From NCBI GenBank assembly GCA_002382445.1, contig DGAQ01000073.1, positions 11,560 through 75,559 of the forward strand: 64,000 nucleotides of DNA, written 5' to 3'. The stretch comes from Porticoccaceae bacterium UBA4026 (lineage in GTDB: Bacteria > Pseudomonadota > Gammaproteobacteria > Pseudomonadales > Porticoccaceae). The notes below the pieces were generated by a model. The model did not search any database. It was not told the origin of the DNA and saw only the letters and a list, made by a program, of their open reading frames with translations. How positions within the stretch are numbered: the stretch's first letter is position 1; every line of letters begins with the position of its first letter. Of this stretch, positions 55,724 to 64,000 are shown piece after piece. A program made the position numbers and the translations under genes.

Positions 55724-57514
55724 TTAGTCTGTGGTTATTCTGTTAGCTTCTTTCATACTGATGAGACCGTTGGCAACCTTGCGTAGAGCAGATATGCGCA
55801 TTGGCCTAAACCCCTCGCCAATGGCGCCCGCCAAAATATCGACAGAACTTCCACCGTGCAAAATAATGGTCGAAATCTTTGGCGTAATAACTAGAACCTC
55901 ATAGATACCGGTCCTGCCAGAATACCCTTTGGTACATTTTTTACAGCCGACAGCCCTAAATATCTCGAAATCGATCCACGCAATACCTATGGTGTCAAAT
56001 CCTTCATCGTCAAGAATTTCCTGCGGTAGGTCGTCGAAGGGACGTTTGCAGTGGGTACACAATTTTCGCGCCAGTCGTTGGGCAATCACCAAGCTCACCG
56101 AAGTGGCCAAATTAAATGTCGACAACCCCATGTTAAGAAGACGATTAAGAGTTTCTGCGGCGCTATTAGTGTGCAGGGTCGACAGCACCAAATGGCCCGT
56201 CTGAGCAGCCTTCACCGCAATTTCAGCGGTGTCTAAATCTCTTATTTCACCGACCATTAATACGTCTGGATCTTGGCGTAAAAAGGCACGCATTGCGGTG
56301 GGAAAATCAAGGCCAACTCGGGTATTAATCTGTGTTTGGTTAATGCCGGGTAGGTTTATTTCAATGGGGTCTTCAGCGGTTGAAATATTGCGCTCAGAGG
56401 TATTTAGGATATTGATACCCGTGTACAAAGAGACTGTTTTGCCACTGCCGGTTGGGCCAGTGACCAAGATCATTCCCTGAGGTCTAGCTAGTGCCGCTAA
56501 ATAATATTGTTTTTGGTCTTCATCGTAGCCTAAGGTGTCGATACCCATCTTGGTGCTGGAGGAGTCTAAAATCCGCATAACAACTTTTTCACCAAACTGC
56601 ATCGGTAAGGTGTTGACCCTTAAATCGACGGTCTTACTTTCTGAGATAACAGCCCGAATTCTGCCATCTTGGGGAATACGCCGTTCTGTTATATCCATCT
56701 GTGACATAACTTTAATCCTAGCAATGACTCGAGAGCTCCAACTATTCGGTGGTTTGAATATCTCTCGTAGAACACCGTCGACGCGAAATCTTACTCGGTA
56801 CTCTTTCTCGTAGGGTTCAAAGTGCAGATCTGACGCCTTCGCGTCAACGGCATCTTTAATCATTTTATTAACAAAGCGAACCACTGGCGTTTCGTTACTT
56901 ACATCTTCACCGTCAAATAATTGTTCTACTGAGTATTCAATGACCTTTTGTGTCGGTTCATAGTCGGCGCTATTAATGGACAGTGACTCGGCAATATTAT
57001 CGGCTTGATTATTCAGCAATGCCTCGCGCGACTCTAAAATGCCCGAATAGACGCAGATAACGGCCTCAACAAACATTTTTGATTGAAACTGGATATCTCT
57101 AAGGCACTGAACGTCGAAAGGGTCTGCAGTGGCAACAAATAGTTTTTTACCTCTAGTAAATAAGGGGACCACCACGTGCTTGCGCAGTAGTTTTCGATCA
57201 ACCAAGTCTTTTAGGTCGCGGTTAATAGCGTGTTGCCGTAAATCGTAGACGGCCATACCAAACTCTTTCGCGGCAGCCTGGGCGAGTTTTTGGTCATCGA
57301 CTAACTGCTTTTCACAGATAAAATTAATCAGGGTGAGATTGGCTGCTTTTGCGTCTTTTACGGCCGACAACATATCTGCTGGACTAATTAGGCTCTCATC
57401 AATTAATCGTTTGGGGAATCCTCTGGAGACGTCGATAGCAATGTTCAAGAAATAATCGTCGGGTAATAGTTGGAACTCGAATTTTATCTGTCGCGGGCAC
57501 TTTAATCGTGACAT
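55724..57514 (-). CDS. pilB: Type IV pilus assembly ATPase
   Basis: The 596-residue hexameric motor has an N-terminal PilB/GspE domain, Walker A GPTGSGKT at 353-360, and an Asp box and catalytic Glu region near DPDVLMVGEIRD. A four-cysteine zinc site follows (Cys486, Cys489, Cys524, Cys527). It extends the pilus. The first 25 or so residues look unlike relatives. The ATG at 57514 has its GAGG too close, so a later TTG near residue 23 might be used. Confidence 0.94.
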   Translation of the reverse strand: MSRLKCPRQIKFEFQLLPDDYFLNIAIDVSRGFPKRLIDESLISPADMLSAVKDAKAANLTLINFICEKQLVDDQKLAQAAAKEFGMAVYDLRQHAINRDLKDLVDRKLLRKHVVVPLFTRGKKLFVATADPFDVQCLRDIQFQSKMFVEAVICVYSGILESREALLNNQADNIAESLSINSADYEPTQKVIEYSVEQLFDGEDVSNETPVVRFVNKMIKDAVDAKASDLHFEPYEKEYRVRFRVDGVLREIFKPPNSWSSRVIARIKVMSQMDITERRIPQDGRIRAVISESKTVDLRVNTLPMQFGEKVVMRILDSSSTKMGIDTLGYDEDQKQYYLAALARPQGMILVTGPTGSGKTVSLYTGINILNTSERNISTAEDPIEINLPGINQTQINTRVGLDFPTAMRAFLRQDPDVLMVGEIRDLDTAEIAVKAAQTGHLVLSTLHTNSAAETLNRLLNMGLSTFNLATSVSLVIAQRLARKLCTHCKRPFDDLPQEILDDEGFDTIGIAWIDFEIFRAVGCKKCTKGYSGRTGIYEVLVITPKISTIILHGGSSVDILAGAIGEGFRPMRISALRKVANGLISMKEANRITTD

Positions 57515-57666
57515 ACCTCACAGTTCTAATATTTTTATTAGACTTAGACCGCATTTTATTAATTTGGCTATAGAGCTTAATTAATCAATGGGACAGAATC
57601 AGCATCAGCAAGCGATTATTTACGCTTGAACAAGCCAGCTAGCCAGAGATATGGCATGGATATTTC

Positions 57667-57691
57667 AAACCCTATTGTTGATTTAGGGTTT
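57667..57691. repeat. Inverted repeat upstream of pilA
   Basis: AAACCCTA (57667-57674) pairs with TAGGGTTT (57684-57691) around a 9-base spacer, 72 bases before the pilin start and between the divergent pilB and pilA. It could be a protein site or a leader hairpin. The preceding TGGCAT near 57652 lacks the GC of a sigma-54 -12 box. Confidence 0.45.
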
Positions 57692-57762
57692 CACGAAATG
57701 ATGGTTAGAGATATACCGGGTTGGTCTGTCTTTTAGAATTTTTTAACTCAAGGAGATACATA

Positions 57763-58173
57763 ATGAAGACAAAAAGAATGCAAAAGGGTTTCACTCTTAT
57801 CGAGTTGATGATCGTAGTCGCCATTGTGGGTATTTTGGCATCGATTGCATTGCCTACCTATAGCACCTACACGGATCGTGCTAAATTCTCTGAGGTAATA
57901 GCTGCCACAGGCCCCGCTAAAACGGCAGTTGAGGTAGCGGTGCAAACGGGTAATGCTACTACCCTTGCTCTGATCGCTGGCGGGACTTTGGGGATTAAAA
58001 ACGTAGCGACTAACACGGACGGAGCATTGGATACTCTCACTGTGGTTGCTGGATTAATAACAGCAACGGACCAGGCCGCTGTTACTTACACATTGCAGGC
58101 AGATATAGCCACCACTGTGGGTGCAGTGAGATGGTCGGCTGGTGGAACCTGCCAAGACTTGGGTCTGTGCTGA
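57763..58173 (+). CDS. pilA: Type IV major pilin-like protein
   Basis: The prepilin (136 residues from ATG 57763, behind AAGGAGA) has a short basic leader. PilD would cleave after Gly in QKG-FTLIELMIVVAIVG, with the methylated Phe and Glu5 present. The hydrophobic spine is followed by a small, Ala/Thr-rich globular part. It ends in CQDLGLC, so the two cysteines (130 and 136) form a very short loop at the extreme C-terminus. The size and position opposite pilBCD suggest the major subunit. The start is chosen by leader length and ribosome-binding site. Confidence 0.92.
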   Translation: MKTKRMQKGFTLIELMIVVAIVGILASIALPTYSTYTDRAKFSEVIAATGPAKTAVEVAVQTGNATTLALIAGGTLGIKNVATNTDGALDTLTVVAGLITATDQAAVTYTLQADIATTVGAVRWSAGGTCQDLGLC

Positions 58174-58185
58174 TTAGTGAAACAT

Positions 58186-59037
58186 CTACTCAATCAGTCG
58201 CATGGATAAATCTACCGCTTGCACATGTTTAGTGAGGCTACCGGATGAAATATAGTGCACAACTGAGCCAATGTAGTGTTGCACGGTTTCATTGGTGATA
58301 TTCCCTGACACCTCAATTTTGGTTTGACCAAAGTTGAGGTGTTTTAGGTTATCAATGTCGAAGGGCGAAAAATTATCTAGCATCACCACGTCGACTAGTG
58401 CATCTAAGGCTTGATGCAGTTCATCAAGGTTTTCAACTTCTACCTCCACCCGTTTTTCTGGCGCGATTTCTCGCGCTTTCGCGACGGCTAGGGCTATACC
58501 ACCGCAGGCGGCAATATGATTTTCTTTAATCAAAAAGGCGTCATACAGACCAATGCGGTGATTACTACAACCACCCACGGTGACTGCATATTTTTGCGCT
58601 AAACGCAGACCAGGTATCGTTTTACGTGTGTCGAGAATCTTTATCTCACTGTCAACGGTTAAGTCAGCGTATTGACGCGCTAGCGTTGCGGTGCCTGACA
58701 GCATCTGCAAAAAATTCAACGCGGTCCGCTCGCCGGTGAGCAATACCCTTGCGTTACCACTGATGCTGAACAAGATTTGGTCAGGCACTACCTTATCGCC
58801 GTCCTCTACCAACCAGTTAATACTGGTATTAGGATCGAGTTGACGAAAGACCTCATCAACCCAAGCACGGCCACAGATAACCGCATGTTCGCGGCTAATC
58901 GCTTCACCTTTAGCCTCTTGCTCGGCTGGAATGAGCATGGCGGTAATGTCGCCATGACCAATATCTTCTTGCAGCGCACGGGCCACACAGAGCGGTATAT
59001 CGCCAGCAGTGTCTTGGGGTAAATTGCTAATAGTCAT
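58186..59037 (-). CDS. nadC: Nicotinate-nucleotide pyrophosphorylase (quinolinate phosphoribosyltransferase)
   Basis: The 283-residue enzyme makes nicotinate mononucleotide from quinolinate and PRPP in NAD synthesis. LLTGERTALNFLQMLSGTAT, LDTRKTIPGLRLAQKYAV, and GGCSNHRIGLYDAFLIKENH are the substrate-binding motifs. It converges with pilA and diverges from ampD, a common gammaproteobacterial neighbourhood. Confidence 0.95.
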   Translation of the reverse strand: MTISNLPQDTAGDIPLCVARALQEDIGHGDITAMLIPAEQEAKGEAISREHAVICGRAWVDEVFRQLDPNTSINWLVEDGDKVVPDQILFSISGNARVLLTGERTALNFLQMLSGTATLARQYADLTVDSEIKILDTRKTIPGLRLAQKYAVTVGGCSNHRIGLYDAFLIKENHIAACGGIALAVAKAREIAPEKRVEVEVENLDELHQALDALVDVVMLDNFSPFDIDNLKHLNFGQTKIEVSGNITNETVQHYIGSVVHYISSGSLTKHVQAVDLSMRLIE

Positions 59038-59184
59038 AATTTTCCTATGATGGTCCTAGATTTATGTCAACAAGCCGGCCAAAGAAATGATTCTGAAGTG
59101 TAGCATTAATTGCGCGATTGGCTTTAATCCACTGATCTGTTTCAATAACTCTAATCTATAACGACACTATTAAAGAGAGGCTTC

Positions 59185-59730
59185 ATGGGTATCGATCAGG
59201 GCTGGCTATCAACAGCAAGGGTATTGGCATCGCCTAATGTCGATCTGCGCCCCGACGAATCTGATATTAGCCTGCTGGTGATTCATAACATTAGCCTGCC
59301 ACCGGGACAGTTTGGCGGCGGTCACGTTGCTGAGTTGTTCACGAACACCTTGGACACCAATGCCCATCCTTACTTTGCTGAGATTGCCGATTTCAAAGTA
59401 TCAGCCCATCTGCTGATCGATCGCGAAGGACTTGTAACGCAGTTTGTGCCGTTTCATCTGCGCGCCTGGCATGCTGGCGTGTCAGAGTTTGAAGGCCGCA
59501 CAGCCTGCAATGACTTTAGTATTGGCATTGAATTAGAGGGCACGGACACCCAACCCTATACCGACGTGCAATACCGACAATTGACCGAGGTCACTAACTG
59601 CTTGCTGGTCCAATATCCAGCAGTGACTGCTGAGCGTATTGTTGGGCATTGCGACATTGCACCTAATCGAAAAACAGACCCTGGTCCATTCTTTGATTGG
59701 GCTTATTTTAGGAAACTTCTCAGAGCCTAG
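59185..59730 (+). CDS. ampD: 1,6-anhydro-MurNAc-L-alanine amidase AmpD
   Basis: The 181-residue zinc amidase is cytoplasmic and without signal peptide. Zinc ligands are His34 (LLVIHNISLPP), His155 and Asp165 (GHCDIAPNRKTDPGP). It releases stem peptides from recycled anhydromuropeptides and in many species keeps the beta-lactamase regulator AmpR off. Its stop overlaps the convergent MFS gene by 4 bases. Confidence 0.95.
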   Translation: MGIDQGWLSTARVLASPNVDLRPDESDISLLVIHNISLPPGQFGGGHVAELFTNTLDTNAHPYFAEIADFKVSAHLLIDREGLVTQFVPFHLRAWHAGVSEFEGRTACNDFSIGIELEGTDTQPYTDVQYRQLTEVTNCLLVQYPAVTAERIVGHCDIAPNRKTDPGPFFDWAYFRKLLRA

Positions 59731-60977
59731 AGCTTGTCGCCATTCCAAGGGGCGACCTTAACTAGCAGTAGCATGCCAGGAATAGCGATCAGGGTGCACA
59801 TATAGAAAAAGTTCTCCCAGCCTATGCTCTCGACAATAATTCCGGTTGTCGCGCTAGCCACAGTTCGAGGTACCGCTGTTAAGGCAGTAAATAGGGCAAA
59901 TTGAGTCGCGGCAAACGCGGGGTTTGTCGTTCGGGCAATAAAGGCGACAAAGGCCGCAGTCCCAAGGCCGACACCAAGATATTCAAAACCAATAACCAAA
60001 CCCAACAACCACAATCCCTCACCGACACGGGCCAGTACCGCAAAGCCCAAAATAGACACGATTTGGACCAAGCCAAATAGCCACAGGGCACGGTTAATGC
60101 CGATTTTCAGCATTAATATACCACCTGCGATGCCACCAATAATCATGGGCCAAAGCGCCGCCTGCTTGGCGACTAGGCCTATTTCACTTTTGCTATATCC
60201 CATATCAAGATAGAACGGTGTTGCCAGGGCGGTGGCCATGCCATCGCCAAGTTTATACAGCAGCATAAAGGCCAAAATCAGCAGGGCCTGCTGTACACCC
60301 TGTCGCGAAAAGAACTCGTGAAAAGGCTCTACTATAGCGGCTTGCAATGTGGTGGGGTGTTGGTTAGCTCGGGGTGGTTCGGCAATAGTAAGCGTTAATA
60401 CTATTCCTACCAACACAAAACCAGCGGTTATTAAAAAGACAGTTTCCCATGGCAGGAAGTCAGAAAGCACTAGCGATAGCGACCCCGGAACTAAGCCGCC
60501 GACTCTGTAGGCATTAACATGTATAGAGTTACCTAAACCCAGCTCTTGATCGGGTAATATTTGGCGTCGGTAAGCATCTAAAACAATATCTTGAGTCGCG
60601 CTTAGAAATGCGATACCCAGACATAACCAGGCGATGGGCCAGAGTTGGGTTAGCGGATCTAAAAAACCTAGGACACCGATGGTTATCAGCAGTAATAATT
60701 GTGAAGAGAGCATCCAGCTACGACGCAGTCCGGGCTTATACGTAAACAGAGACAGTGAGTAGCGATCTAGCAGTGGGGACCAAAGAAACTTCCATATGTA
60801 GGGCAGGCCTATTAGAGCAAAAAAGCCGATTTCTTTGAGTCCTACACCCTCAGTACGCAACCAGGCAGGCACCAGTGAGATAAGAACATACAGGGGCATT
60901 CCTGAGGCAAAACCGGTGAAAATACAAATGAGCATGCGCCTGTTAAGTAGCGACTGCCTGATGGTTTGTGAACTCAT
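59727..60977 (-). CDS. MFS permease, AmpG-like
   Basis: The 416-residue transporter has about twelve membrane segments. An N-terminal TGFASGMPLYVLISLVPAWL and LPYIWKFLWSPLLDRY match the AmpG muropeptide permease pattern. It would import anhydromuropeptides for AmpD, the gene next door, which strengthens the assignment. Related acetyl-CoA permeases share these motifs, so ampG is likely but not certain. Confidence 0.85.
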   Translation of the reverse strand: MSSQTIRQSLLNRRMLICIFTGFASGMPLYVLISLVPAWLRTEGVGLKEIGFFALIGLPYIWKFLWSPLLDRYSLSLFTYKPGLRRSWMLSSQLLLLITIGVLGFLDPLTQLWPIAWLCLGIAFLSATQDIVLDAYRRQILPDQELGLGNSIHVNAYRVGGLVPGSLSLVLSDFLPWETVFLITAGFVLVGIVLTLTIAEPPRANQHPTTLQAAIVEPFHEFFSRQGVQQALLILAFMLLYKLGDGMATALATPFYLDMGYSKSEIGLVAKQAALWPMIIGGIAGGILMLKIGINRALWLFGLVQIVSILGFAVLARVGEGLWLLGLVIGFEYLGVGLGTAAFVAFIARTTNPAFAATQFALFTALTAVPRTVASATTGIIVESIGWENFFYMCTLIAIPGMLLLVKVAPWNGDKL

Positions 60978-61023
60978 TAATTGTCCATATCTTTTTAACC
61001 TTAGCTTTTAGTAAGAAACCAAT

Positions 61024-61335
61024 TTAAGGTCGCCATTTGAATTCGCTTAGTTTAATGGCGTTTCCGCAAATAAGCACTTTTTCTTCTGTTAGTCGTTTTA
61101 TCTGTTCAGTAAAAGAGTCACTATTTTGAGGTAGACTAATCTTACCGGCGGCGTTAATAACGCGATGCCAGGGCAGCTTGGTATCTGCGGGTAAACCACT
61201 TAGGATTTTGCCCACTAAGCGAGCGGCACCGGGCAAGCCAGCTAAGCTAGCAATCTGACCGTAAGTCGCAACTTTGCCTAAGGGAATCCCTTGAATCACG
61301 CTATAAAGTCTAATATTTCGATCATTAATGTCCAT
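61024..61335 (-). CDS. Alkyltransferase-like (ATL) DNA-repair protein
   Basis: The 103-residue protein matches the DNA-binding domain of O6-methylguanine methyltransferases. However, the active-site PCHRV is PWHRV (LPWHRVINAAGK), with Trp for Cys. Such ATL proteins bind O6-alkylguanine without repairing it and hand it to nucleotide-excision repair. It follows the MFS gene's start by 46 bases on the same strand. Confidence 0.9.
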   Translation of the reverse strand: MDINDRNIRLYSVIQGIPLGKVATYGQIASLAGLPGAARLVGKILSGLPADTKLPWHRVINAAGKISLPQNSDSFTEQIKRLTEEKVLICGNAIKLSEFKWRP

Positions 61336-61422
61336 ATCTAAAGACTACGCTATTCAGTCGGATGTTGAAATAGTGCAAACTACCCCAATAATCATAAGTA
61401 GACTGATTTAAAGGAGTGAGCC

Positions 61423-61893
61423 GTGAGGTATCTATTACTGTTGTTTATTGTCATGCCGGTATTGGAAATGTGGCTGTTGATCACTGTTGGTAGTCAAATT
61501 GGTGCCTTACTGACGATTGGCTTGGTGTTGTTGACTGCTGTGGTTGGCGCAGCATTACTGCGCGAGCAGGGTTTTTCTACGTTGTGGCGCGGTCGTCAAA
61601 AACTGGAAGAAGGTCAGTTGCCTGCTAAGGAAATAGGAGAAGCGATTATTCTTGCAGTGTCTGGCGCCCTGTTACTCACCCCTGGATTTTTCACCGACGT
61701 CATTGGATTCGCTGGGCTCATACCACCAATAAGAACCTTAATTGTGTCGCGCGTGGTCAGTAAAATGGTAGCGGCAGGCTCTCCTGCCGGCGGATTTCAT
61801 GCAGGCCGTGATTTCACCCAAACCACAGATCGGACTAATAGTTCGGGCAATGTAATCGACGGAGAATCTTGGGAGCCTAAGGATTTAGAGTAA
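61423..61893 (+). CDS. fxsA: FxsA-family membrane protein
   Basis: The 156-residue protein has membrane segments near residues 1-20, 24-44 and 66-88. PVLEMWLLITVGSQIGALLTI and LLLTPGFFTDVIGF are FxsA family signatures. In E. coli FxsA (suppressor of F exclusion) affects phage T7 exclusion; its biochemical role is unknown. It starts at GTG 61423 behind AAGGAG, and lies upstream of groES as in many gammaproteobacteria. Confidence 0.9.
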   Translation: MRYLLLLFIVMPVLEMWLLITVGSQIGALLTIGLVLLTAVVGAALLREQGFSTLWRGRQKLEEGQLPAKEIGEAIILAVSGALLLTPGFFTDVIGFAGLIPPIRTLIVSRVVSKMVAAGSPAGGFHAGRDFTQTTDRTNSSGNVIDGESWEPKDLE

Positions 61894-61927
61894 AGCTCGT
61901 TTTATCGTAAAAAAATTGCTATTGGGC

Positions 61928-61956
61928 CTTGAAAAGCAAAAGGTCTGGCACCATAT
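61928..61956 (+). promoter_or_regulatory. Sigma-32-type heat-shock promoter of groESL
   Basis: CTTGAAA (61928-61934) is separated by 14 bases from CACCATAT (61949-61956). This fits the RpoH consensus CTTGAAA...CCCCATNT. It lies 77 bases before groES. Confidence 0.8.
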
Positions 61957-62032
61957 AAGAATCAATTGCGAAACTAATTATATCGCAAGTGACCTTTGAC
62001 AACTAAATATAGAACAATCGGAGAAGAGAACC

Positions 62033-62326
62033 ATGAAAATTCGCCCATTACACGACCGAGTTATCGTTCGTCGTGAGGAAGAAGAGCAAAAAACAGCAGG
62101 TGGGATATTATTGCCCGGCTCTGCACAAGAAAAGCCTAATCGAGGCGAAGTTATCGCTGTAGGCAGTGGCCGTGTTTTAGATAGCGGCGAATTACGTCCG
62201 GTTGACGTCAAAATTGGCGATGTCGTTGTTTTTGGCCAGTACGCGGGTAATGACAAGATTGATGTGGATGGCGAAGAGTTAATCATCCTCAGCGAAAGCG
62301 ATATTAAGGCTGTAGTCGAAGCTTAA
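62033..62326 (+). CDS. groES: Co-chaperonin GroES
   Basis: The 97-residue protein forms the heptameric lid of GroEL. MKIRPLHDRVIVRR, the mobile loop EEQKTAGGILLPGSAQEKPN and the C-terminal DVVVFGQYAGNDKI are typical. It starts behind GGAGAAGAG and is 44 bases before groEL. Confidence 0.98.
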   Translation: MKIRPLHDRVIVRREEEEQKTAGGILLPGSAQEKPNRGEVIAVGSGRVLDSGELRPVDVKIGDVVVFGQYAGNDKIDVDGEELIILSESDIKAVVEA

Positions 62327-62370
62327 ATTTAAATTGAACTGTTTGTAACAGAATTTGGAAGGAAAAAATC

Positions 62371-64000
62371 ATGGCAGCTAAAGAAGTAAAATTTGGCAAC
62401 AAGTCCCGTCAAGCCATGCTTGATGGTGTGAACATTTTGGCCAACGCAGTTAAGGTAACCTTAGGGCCTAAAGGTCGTAATGTGATTTTAGACAAGTCAT
62501 ATGGTGCACCTACCGTGACTAAAGATGGAGTGTCGGTAGCCAAAGAAATCGAACTTAAGGATAAGTTCCAGAATATGGGTGCTCAGATGGTTAAAGAAGT
62601 AGCGTCAAAGGCATCAGATGATGCTGGTGACGGCACTACCACTGCAACAGTATTAGCGCAGACTATTGTTAACGAAGGTTTGAAGTTGGTTGCTGCGGGC
62701 ATGAACCCTATGGATTTAAAGCGTGGCATTGACAAAGCAGTGATTGCAGCGACTAAAGAAATTGCCGCGATTGCAAAACCTTGCTCAGAAAATAAAGAAA
62801 TTGCTCAGGTTGGTACTATTTCAGCAAACAGTGATAGTGACATTGGCGACATCATTGCCAAGGCAATGGCTAAAGTGGGTAAGGAAGGCGTAATCACCGT
62901 AGAAGAAGGCAGCGGTTTAGAGAATGAGCTGGATATCGTTGAGGGCATGCAGTTTGATCGTGGATATCTATCTCCGTACTTTATCAACAACCAAGAAAAT
63001 ATGAGCATCGAACAGGACAGTCCACTTATTTTGTTGGTAGATAAAAAAATATCCAACATTCGTGAGTTACTGCCTTTGCTTGAAGCAGTTGCTAAAGCAG
63101 GCAAGCCATTGTTGATTATTGCTGAAGATGTTGAAGGTGAAGCACTGGCGACGTTAGTGGTTAACAACCTACGTGGTATTGTTAAGGTTTCAGCATGCAA
63201 AGCACCTGGATTTGGCGATCGTCGCAAGGCGATGTTAGAAGATATTGCCGTTCTGACTGGTGCTACTGTTATCTCTGAAGAAGTTGGCCTTGATCTTGAA
63301 GGCGCCACTTTGGAACACCTAGGTACAGCTAAACGTATCATTATGACCAAAGAAAATACAACTATTATTGATGGTGCAGGAGAGCACGCTTCAATCGAAG
63401 GTCGAGTTAAGCAAATTCGCGCGCAGATTGAAGATACTAGTTCTGACTATGATAGAGAGAAATTGCAGGAGCGCGTTGCCAAATTGGCTGGCGGTGTTGC
63501 AGTGATCAAAGTTGGTGCAACGACTGAAATCGAAATGAAAGAGAAAAAAGCTCGTGTTGAAGATGCTTTACACGCTACTCGCGCTGCTGTGGAAGAGGGT
63601 GTTGTCGCCGGTGGCGGCGTCGCGTTGATTCGTGTCTTACAGAAGATCAAAGACTTGCAGGGTGACAATGCAGATCAAACTGCTGGTATCGGAATTGCTC
63701 TTCGCGCAATGGAGACTCCACTTCGTCAAATCGTTGAGAACGCTGGTGAAGAAGGATCTGTGGTGGTCGATAAGGTTAAGCAAGGTACTGGTAACTTTGG
63801 TTATAATGCAGGTACTGGTGAATATGGCGACATGATCGCTATGGGTATCCTTGATCCTGCTAAGGTGACTAGAACGGCGTTGCAAGCTGCGGCTTCGATT
63901 GCTGGACTAATGATTACCACCGAAGCTATGATTGCTGATGCTCCTAATGATGACGGTGCTGCTGGTGGCATGCCTGATATGGGTGGTATGGGTGGTATGG
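62371..64000 (+). CDS. groEL: Chaperonin GroEL (3' end outside window)
   Basis: The frame opens with MAAKEVKFGNKSRQAMLDGV behind GGAAGGAAAA and stays open to the window end, about 543 codons. The ATP site DGAGDGTTT-type segment (DDAGDGTTTATVLAQ) and the equatorial VAGGGVALIR are present. The end shows the start of the GGM-repeat tail (PDMGGMGGM), so only a few residues and the stop are missing. It folds proteins with GroES and is expected to be heat-shock induced. Confidence 0.97.
   Translation, partial: MAAKEVKFGNKSRQAMLDGVNILANAVKVTLGPKGRNVILDKSYGAPTVTKDGVSVAKEIELKDKFQNMGAQMVKEVASKASDDAGDGTTTATVLAQTIVNEGLKLVAAGMNPMDLKRGIDKAVIAATKEIAAIAKPCSENKEIAQVGTISANSDSDIGDIIAKAMAKVGKEGVITVEEGSGLENELDIVEGMQFDRGYLSPYFINNQENMSIEQDSPLILLVDKKISNIRELLPLLEAVAKAGKPLLIIAEDVEGEALATLVVNNLRGIVKVSACKAPGFGDRRKAMLEDIAVLTGATVISEEVGLDLEGATLEHLGTAKRIIMTKENTTIIDGAGEHASIEGRVKQIRAQIEDTSSDYDREKLQERVAKLAGGVAVIKVGATTEIEMKEKKARVEDALHATRAAVEEGVVAGGGVALIRVLQKIKDLQGDNADQTAGIGIALRAMETPLRQIVENAGEEGSVVVDKVKQGTGNFGYNAGTGEYGDMIAMGILDPAKVTRTALQAAASIAGLMITTEAMIADAPNDDGAAGGMPDMGGMGGM

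Noticed and set aside
57650..57668. Possible sigma-54 promoter before pilA
   Set aside because: TGGCAT has a -24-like GG, but the -12 position reads TC rather than GC, so the consensus fails.

Overview
The window reads as chromosome of a free-living, probably marine gammaproteobacterium, close in gene content to the SAR92/OM60/Cellvibrionales type. This is inferred from the complete gammaproteobacterial division/cell-wall (dcw) order, the purL-mltF and pilBCD-coaE-yacG neighbourhoods, and the many TonB-dependent receptors paired with exopeptidase-type enzymes. No phage, insertion sequence, CRISPR array, tRNA or rRNA was recognised.

Layout. (1) 1-11257 is an uptake/accessory region. It holds the end of a photolyase-family gene, a small exported CxxCH protein, and a ZnuD-like TonB receptor with His/Asp/Glu-rich loops. 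These are followed by a convergent gamma-glutamyltransferase, a large TonB receptor with an S9 peptidase, and a decayed C-terminal fragment of a second ZnuD-like receptor. (2) 11390-16356 carries an FMN-dependent L-lactate dehydrogenase and, on the minus strand, a three-gene ferric-iron ABC transporter with a good Fur box upstream. (3) 16442-18865 holds a membrane protein and a compact minus-strand metal operon: outer-membrane-like protein, His-rich HMA protein, MerT-like membrane protein and CsoR-type repressor. A perfect CsoR-type palindrome touches the first start codon. (4) 19008-21930 is a third TonB receptor with tandem 3' hairpins and an unrecognised decayed coding fragment behind it. 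(5) 22029-28845 has tadA, mltF, purL, a DUF5062-like gene and RNase P RNA. (6) 29090-46084 is the dcw cluster, mraZ-rsmH-ftsL-ftsI-murE-murF-mraY-murD-ftsW-murG-murC-ddl-ftsQ-ftsA-ftsZ. Many junctions overlap by ATGA, and a visible promoter with a three-repeat MraZ operator precedes mraZ. (7) 46096-54362 has lpxC, an M23 peptidase in the slot before secA, secA, argJ, mutT, yacG and coaE, then pilD. (8) 54433-58173 has pilC, pilB and a divergent pilin gene. (9) 58186-64000 has nadC, ampD, an AmpG-like MFS protein, an alkyltransferase-like protein, fxsA, and groES-groEL behind a sigma-32-type promoter; groEL runs off the window just before its C-terminus.

How they work together. The dcw block makes UDP-muramyl pentapeptide and lipid II (murE, F, D, G, C, mraY, ddl) and assembles the divisome (ftsL, I, W, Q, A, Z). 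MltF, AmpD and the AmpG-like permease could recycle the turned-over wall. The TonB receptors, FbpABC and the CsoR operon look like nutrient- and metal-handling modules.

The least explained items are the CsoR operon, the His-rich receptor with its small partner and decayed paralogue, the perfect hairpins that straddle gene ends, and the coding fragment near 21710-21930. Start codons were moved inward from the longest reading frame wherever homology, ribosome-binding sites or promoters argued for it; each case is stated.
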